Assembly: GCF_028712165.1 (NCBI RefSeq) | Contig: NZ_JAQTQR010000015.1 | Coordinates: 1-42,431, forward strand | Source of the DNA: Sulfuricurvum sp. | Lineage (GTDB): Bacteria; Campylobacterota; Campylobacteria; Campylobacterales; Sulfurimonadaceae | Reading direction: 5' to 3' | Length of the DNA: 42,431 nucleotides | Shown: positions 38,214 to 42,431 of the stretch, one piece after another | Numbering within the stretch: the first letter of the stretch is position 1 | How the letters are laid out: every line of letters starts with the position of its first letter | Notes under the pieces: model-generated | Seen by the model: the letters and a program-made list of their open reading frames with translations, nothing else | Told to the model about the DNA's origin: nothing | Databases searched by the model: none | Made by a program: the position numbers and the translations under genes

Positions 38214-38968
38214 ACAAGTCCCCGTAACAAGACCAGCATGACAATGGAGGCGAAAAGATAGCCGTCAATTCGATCAAGTACGCCGCCATGCCCCGGCAAG
38301 ATACTGCCGCTGTCTTTTACCCCGGCTCTGCGCTTGAGATAGCTCTCGAACAAATCTCCGAAAACGGCACTGATAGCCGCCATCATAGAAATAATAATAG
38401 CTTGGGGCATATCGACAATTGTAATACCGATAAAGAATCCTGCAGCTGTGGCAACGGCGATACCGCCATATACCCCTTCGCGCGTTTTACTCGGACTAGA
38501 AATACTAAACGGTGTTTTACCGATACTGCGTCCGACAACATACGCACCAACATCCGCAGATGCAACAACCACAAGAAGCCATAACAATGAGGTTATCCCG
38601 TATTCTTGGTACATACTGAGAGTAAAAAGCATCCCTGCGCTCGGATAAACAAACGGAAAGAAATTTTTCCACGGAATATTCTGGGTGTAGGCAACCGCTG
38701 CAGCAAAAATAAGTCCGGCGATGATAAACAGATCCTCACCGTAGGGATATAGTGCGGCTGCAAGCCAAAGAATCGCCGCATACGCATAAAGCGAATTATT
38801 GTTGATTCCGAACAAACGTGTCGCTTCGTGAAACGCGAGGAGATAGATAACACCCAGCACTGTCCAGATAAGCCAAAAATTGTTAATCAATCCGACAACA
38901 AAGACGCCGGTGACTAAGAAGATCGCAGTTACAATGCGTTCTTGAGTTGAGTTTTTCGCAGTTTGCAT
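38210..38968 (-). CDS. cdsA: phosphatidate cytidylyltransferase
   Basis: A 252-residue inner-membrane protein with about seven transmembrane helices that makes CDP-diacylglycerol for phospholipid synthesis. The diagnostic C-terminal segment is GDLFESYLKRRAGVKDSGSI, continuing LPGHGGVLDRIDG, preceded by DVGAYVVGRSIGKTP. It is the first gene of the operon with dxr; cdsA-dxr adjacency is widespread. Confidence 0.97.
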   Translation of the reverse strand: MQTAKNSTQERIVTAIFLVTGVFVVGLINNFWLIWTVLGVIYLLAFHEATRLFGINNNSLYAYAAILWLAAALYPYGEDLFIIAGLIFAAAVAYTQNIPWKNFFPFVYPSAGMLFTLSMYQEYGITSLLWLLVVVASADVGAYVVGRSIGKTPFSISSPSKTREGVYGGIAVATAAGFFIGITIVDMPQAIIISMMAAISAVFGDLFESYLKRRAGVKDSGSILPGHGGVLDRIDGYLFASIVMLVLLRGLV

Positions 38969-39051
38969 AGTTTGATTAACCTAATGGTTTTAAAATTTCG
39001 CGATTATAACATTTATTTAATTGCAATAAGTGCGGATCATACTCTAAAATC

Positions 39052-39360
39052 TTAAACTTTGATATCTAAAAGGTGGAGAGGTTTTTGCATCTTTGGTTCC
39101 TCGTCTAGTTCTTCCTGATGCGAAGGACGTCTCTCCTCTTGTTCTGCCTGTTCCTTTGTGTGTTCCCGGTCAGGATCGACACCTTGTGTCTCTTCAGCAG
39201 GGCGTACCTCTTCGATCTCTTTTTTTTGCTCTTGAGCGGCCGTTGCTGCGGCCAAGGTCTGCAATTCAAAACGGTTCATAATTGCATTTTTATCGCTTGC
39301 TACGCTCGCCATTTGCTGATTGACATAGATAGCGCCGCCGATGGGACCGATATCTGCCAT
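39052..39360 (-). CDS. acidic hypothetical protein, 102 residues
   Basis: A soluble protein beginning MADIGPIGGAIYVNQQMAS with a Q/A-rich segment (about 32-50) and a long, highly charged E/R/Q tract (46-92) that is probably disordered or coiled-coil. The N-terminal stretch resembles small proteins I associate with flagellar loci in this phylum, but that recollection is weak. No enzymatic motif is visible. It lies 10 bp upstream-adjacent in the NFACT gene's orientation, so it may be co-transcribed with it. Confidence 0.6.
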   Translation of the reverse strand: MADIGPIGGAIYVNQQMASVASDKNAIMNRFELQTLAAATAAQEQKKEIEEVRPAEETQGVDPDREHTKEQAEQEERRPSHQEELDEEPKMQKPLHLLDIKV

Positions 39361-39370
39361 GAAATTCCCC

Positions 39371-40696
39371 TTATCCTTTCTCCACGCTCAGTGTCTTATA
39401 GTCCGTATAAAGAACATTGGCACCTTCTTGGATTTTAACTTCTCTTCTGGGGGTATAATCGACCAAATAGCGTCCTTTTTCAAATACCGAAAAATCAACA
39501 CATAATTTTGCCGCTGCTTCAAGCAGTCGTTCAGGAAGCTGCTGCTTGTCAGTTGAGATAATGACGTGTGCGGAGGGGCGGTCTTTTAGATGCATCCAAA
39601 TATCACGCGCTTTTGCGTTGCGCAGCAGTTCAATATTCCCTTTTTCACTTTTTCCTAAAGAGACTTTTACCCCTTCAATCCAAAATTCGGCAATCGAATC
39701 GGAGGTTTTTAGTTTTGTCCCCCCTGTTTTACTCGGAAACAATAAAGCGATCTCTTCCGGTGTCGAGGCCTCCATTACCGTCTGAATAAAGAGTTCATGA
39801 TGACGGATTTTGGCTTCGAGATTACTCCTCTCTTGATGCAATCCGATCGCTTTTTGCTTTGACTTTTTGGATCGTTTGAAAAAACTCTCGGCACATCCGG
39901 AAGCACTGTGGCATCCCAAAGGAAGCTCCAGGTGAATCGCTGTCCCGTCAAAATCATTTATCAGAGCTGTTTTTTCATACGGTTTTATCACATCCAAATT
40001 GGCCAACACTAAATGCCCTGAATGCTGAGCCTTTTCAGCTTCCTCCATTAATACCGATTCGCTTTCAAGTCCATCCAAATGCTTTTGCAATGTTGAGAGT
40101 CGCTTCTTTAAAAGGGCTATTTTCTCAAGCTTTAACCGATCGAGTTTGTCACTGCTGCGACGGCGAAACTCTTCAACCAAAAATTCGCGTACATCTTCCA
40201 ACGGATAATATTGGGGCTCATACGGCGGTTTAGGCATTTCAGCCAAAACCTGTCCAACCCGTACACACCGCGTCGAAACCTCTTTATCAATATGGCGTAA
40301 TGCCTCCAATACGACATCATCTTTGTCTAAAATAATGACATTGGTATTTTTTCCGGTAAATTCAAACTGCAAAATCGTGGTTTCCGATTTATATGAACCG
40401 CTTGTATTGACTGTGATCCGGATGATCTTGTCACGATTGTGCAACGTTATTGACTGAATAGTTGAACGGTTAAACCGTTTAGCCAATAATACGTCAAAGG
40501 GAGCCTGATAGACTTTCCCTCGATTAGCCGGTTCACCGATACTAATCGTCGAGTTACCCCTTTGCATATCAAAATTCCAACTGTTATCCCGATCAAAAAT
40601 GAGCCGGATTCCCGTATCGTCATACCGATATGCTGCGACGATATGGTTATAGCGTACCATATACTCCGCAATCTGCTCTAAATAAGAAAATCTCAT
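39371..40696 (-). CDS. NFACT-family ribosome quality control protein (RqcH-like)
   Basis: A 441-residue protein with an NFACT-N domain (about 1-185), a coiled-coil middle (about 185-305) and a C-terminal NFACT-R/DUF814 domain (about 330-435; [17 protein letters not shown], then [21 protein letters not shown]). RqcH adds alanine tails to nascent chains on stalled 60S/50S subunits. Epsilonproteobacterial members are also annotated as fibronectin-binding. It is about 130 residues shorter than Bacillus RqcH, mainly in the middle region. Confidence 0.9.
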   Translation of the reverse strand: MRFSYLEQIAEYMVRYNHIVAAYRYDDTGIRLIFDRDNSWNFDMQRGNSTISIGEPANRGKVYQAPFDVLLAKRFNRSTIQSITLHNRDKIIRITVNTSGSYKSETTILQFEFTGKNTNVIILDKDDVVLEALRHIDKEVSTRCVRVGQVLAEMPKPPYEPQYYPLEDVREFLVEEFRRRSSDKLDRLKLEKIALLKKRLSTLQKHLDGLESESVLMEEAEKAQHSGHLVLANLDVIKPYEKTALINDFDGTAIHLELPLGCHSASGCAESFFKRSKKSKQKAIGLHQERSNLEAKIRHHELFIQTVMEASTPEEIALLFPSKTGGTKLKTSDSIAEFWIEGVKVSLGKSEKGNIELLRNAKARDIWMHLKDRPSAHVIISTDKQQLPERLLEAAAKLCVDFSVFEKGRYLVDYTPRREVKIQEGANVLYTDYKTLSVEKG

Positions 40697-40763
40697 ATTT
40701 TACCTTCGCTTTAGAAAAAGAAAACTACAATCATGCCATCACACAGAGAACGGATATATATAC

Positions 40764-42341
40764 ATGAATCTTTTCAATACAATCAAAGCCAAATTTATCG
40801 TTAATCTGGTGGCAGCCGTAGGTGCCATCCTTATTAGTGTCATTGTAGCATACTTCATTGCTACGAGTTCGATTAAAACCATTATGACCAACGATCTCAA
40901 TTCAGTTGCCGATGCTTTGGAAAAAAATGTCAACTTTATTGCCAAAATCGAGCCAAAAGCCTACGAAGATGAAGCGTTTAAAAATGACATCAAAAGCATA
41001 AAAATCGGGAAAAGCGGTTATGTCTATTTTATTAATTCTGAAGGTGTCATGACCATTCATCCTAAACCCGAAGACGAAGGGAAAAATAAAGCGGGACACG
41101 ATTATATCGATCACATCCGTGCCGACAAAGCCGGCGGTGTTTATGAGTACGTTTCCGCAACAACCGGACAAAGCAAAATAGCGGCGTATCGCTATATTCC
41201 GGTATGGGATATGTGGGTTATTCCGGGAATCAATAAAGCCGACTATTTTGATGAGCTCAAAGCAAGTTTTTTCAAATGGTTTTTACTGTTGGGCAGTATA
41301 CTAACCGGTTTATTGGTTGCGATTAACTATTTCTCCGGAACCAGTATCCTCCGTCCAATCGAGGAGCTCGATCATGTCTCTTCCGATTTGGCACACGGTA
41401 ACGGAGATTTAACTAAACGGCTCCCAATCCTCAATATTAAAGATGAAATCGGAATCGCGAGTCATTATTTAAATCAATTTATCGTAAAAATACAAAGCAC
41501 CATCAACGATACCAAACGGATCACCTCATCAGCAGTTACTTCTACAGAAATGCTCAATGATGCTGCGACTAAGCTTTCTGCCCAATCGGAAAAAACCAAT
41601 ACCATTGCCCAAAACACCAACTCTACCGCTGCAGAAATCGGAGTAACACTGGAACAAAGTGTCAGTATGGCAAAAAGTACCCTCGAAAACAGCCAATCGA
41701 CCGAAAAAGAGCTGGGATATGTACGTGAAATAGCCAATGCGATTACCCGTGAAATTCATAAGACTACCGAGATGAGCAATGATCTTTCCGAACGTTTTGC
41801 ACAACTTTCCAGTGATGCCGCCAGCGTCAGCGGAGTTCTCAGTATCATTTCCGATATTGCCGATCAAACCAACCTCCTGGCACTCAATGCCGCGATCGAA
41901 GCGGCACGTGCCGGTGAACACGGACGCGGATTTGCTGTCGTAGCCGATGAAGTGCGAAAACTCGCTGAGAGAACCCAAAAAAGTTTGACGGAGATCAACT
42001 CTACCATCTCGATCGTCATCCAATCGATTTCAGATTCTTCCGACATGATGAACTCAAACAGCGAAAATATCGAACGTCTCGCTGAGCGAAGCGAAGAGAT
42101 CGATGTAAAAATAAATTCGGCCTCTAATGCGTTGCGATCTAATGTCGATTCAAGCCAGAAAAGTGTTCAGGAAGCTGAAGCCATGGCACGTAAAATCAGC
42201 GAAATCATCAGCAAAGTTTCTGAAATGTCCAATCTCTCTGAAAACAACCAAGCGGAGATCAAACAAATCTCAAGAATTGCCGGTGAGCTTTACAATGCTG
42301 CCGCCAGTCTTAATACGCAGCTTGGGCAGTTTAAGTCCTAA
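40764..42341 (+). CDS. methyl-accepting chemotaxis protein with single Cache sensor
   Basis: A 525-residue receptor: TM1 (about 10-33), a periplasmic sCache_2-like domain (about 40-160; [45 protein letters not shown]), TM2 (about 170-190), a HAMP region (about 192-245) and a cytoplasmic signalling hairpin whose tip is [21 protein letters not shown]. sCache receptors of this type often bind small carboxylic acids. No CheR/CheB docking pentapeptide is visible at the C-terminus. It is divergent from the NFACT gene. Confidence 0.95.
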   Translation: MNLFNTIKAKFIVNLVAAVGAILISVIVAYFIATSSIKTIMTNDLNSVADALEKNVNFIAKIEPKAYEDEAFKNDIKSIKIGKSGYVYFINSEGVMTIHPKPEDEGKNKAGHDYIDHIRADKAGGVYEYVSATTGQSKIAAYRYIPVWDMWVIPGINKADYFDELKASFFKWFLLLGSILTGLLVAINYFSGTSILRPIEELDHVSSDLAHGNGDLTKRLPILNIKDEIGIASHYLNQFIVKIQSTINDTKRITSSAVTSTEMLNDAATKLSAQSEKTNTIAQNTNSTAAEIGVTLEQSVSMAKSTLENSQSTEKELGYVREIANAITREIHKTTEMSNDLSERFAQLSSDAASVSGVLSIISDIADQTNLLALNAAIEAARAGEHGRGFAVVADEVRKLAERTQKSLTEINSTISIVIQSISDSSDMMNSNSENIERLAERSEEIDVKINSASNALRSNVDSSQKSVQEAEAMARKISEIISKVSEMSNLSENNQAEIKQISRIAGELYNAAASLNTQLGQFKS

Positions 42342-42342
42342 G

Positions 42343-42431
42343 CGTTGGCTACTTCTAGGGCAGTTAGCGCGGAGTGCATGAAGCACCTCCGGCTTTAGAG
42401 AGAGAAACTGAAATCACTTATGCCATCCAGC
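42343..42431. other. intergenic tail with an imperfect hairpin
   Basis: The 90 bases after the receptor stop contain CGGAG-TGC ... GCA-C-CTCCG (near 42373-42394), a hairpin with one bulge that may act as a terminator. The words CTAGG, TTAGCG and GCATGA appear here and in the same order on the minus strand of the 30555-30725 segment. This raises the possibility of a diverged dispersed repeat, but the alignment is short. Confidence 0.3.

Overview
The window looks like chromosomal DNA from a Campylobacterota (epsilonproteobacterial) organism, most like the free-living Sulfuricurvum/Sulfurimonas group. The reasons are gene content and order, not a database search. recA-eno-(FtsB-like)-(AMIN protein) and fliQ-murB are arranged as I recall them in Campylobacter. 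Menaquinone synthesis is by the futalosine route (mqnD). RNase J is present with a long basic N-terminal extension, thymidylate synthase is of the ThyX type, and a cbb3-oxidase accessory gene (ccoG) is present. Base composition is moderate to low GC with very tight gene packing (many ATGA overlaps).

Layout. (1) 1-127: a 3' fragment of a tRNA-Leu(UAG) gene with no 5' half, best read as the right attachment site of an element lying off the left edge. (2) 190-4777, minus: a three-gene signalling unit made of a membrane-anchored substrate-binding protein, a GAF/GGDEF/EAL protein and an EAL-like/HDOD protein. (3) 4929-7438: an M23 peptidase, a 31-residue membrane protein, rlmN and a nucleoside phosphorylase-like gene. 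(4) 7413-11344, minus: a defence block of a MntA/HepT toxin-antitoxin pair followed by mcrB and mcrC. The McrB carries a DUF4357-like domain inside its AAA+ core. The block sits between hisF and the phosphorylase gene. (5) 11402-24675: housekeeping genes (hisF, rsmA, rnj, thyX, a lipoprotein, rplT-rpmI-infC-thrS, tRNA-Val, lspA-glmM, rpsT-prfA, dapF, coaE). (6) 24675-29414: a shortened SpeE-like gene, a small membrane protein, purM, a haem-binding protein, ccoG and a recombinase-fold protein that lacks the catalytic residues. (7) 29503-34981: murB-fliQ, a GC-rich structured intergenic segment, mqnD, then recA-eno-ftsB-like-AMIN on the other strand. (8) 35034-42431: tpx, the tight operon cdsA-dxr-hydrolase-tsaD, a hypothetical gene, an RqcH/NFACT protein, and a chemoreceptor.

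How the genes work together. Most of the window is core metabolism and information processing arranged in short operons. The accessory content is concentrated at the left edge (att site), in the McrBC/MntA-HepT block, and in a few regulatory curiosities. These are the ccoG-linked dead serine recombinase with a 12-bp perfect inverted repeat in front of it, two 18-bp direct repeats plus a palindrome upstream of recA, and the structured segment between mqnD and fliQ. I see no CRISPR array, no intact transposon and no rRNA. The best candidates for something under-described are the recombinase-like regulator with its operator, the DUF4357-bearing McrB, and the folded mqnD-fliQ segment.
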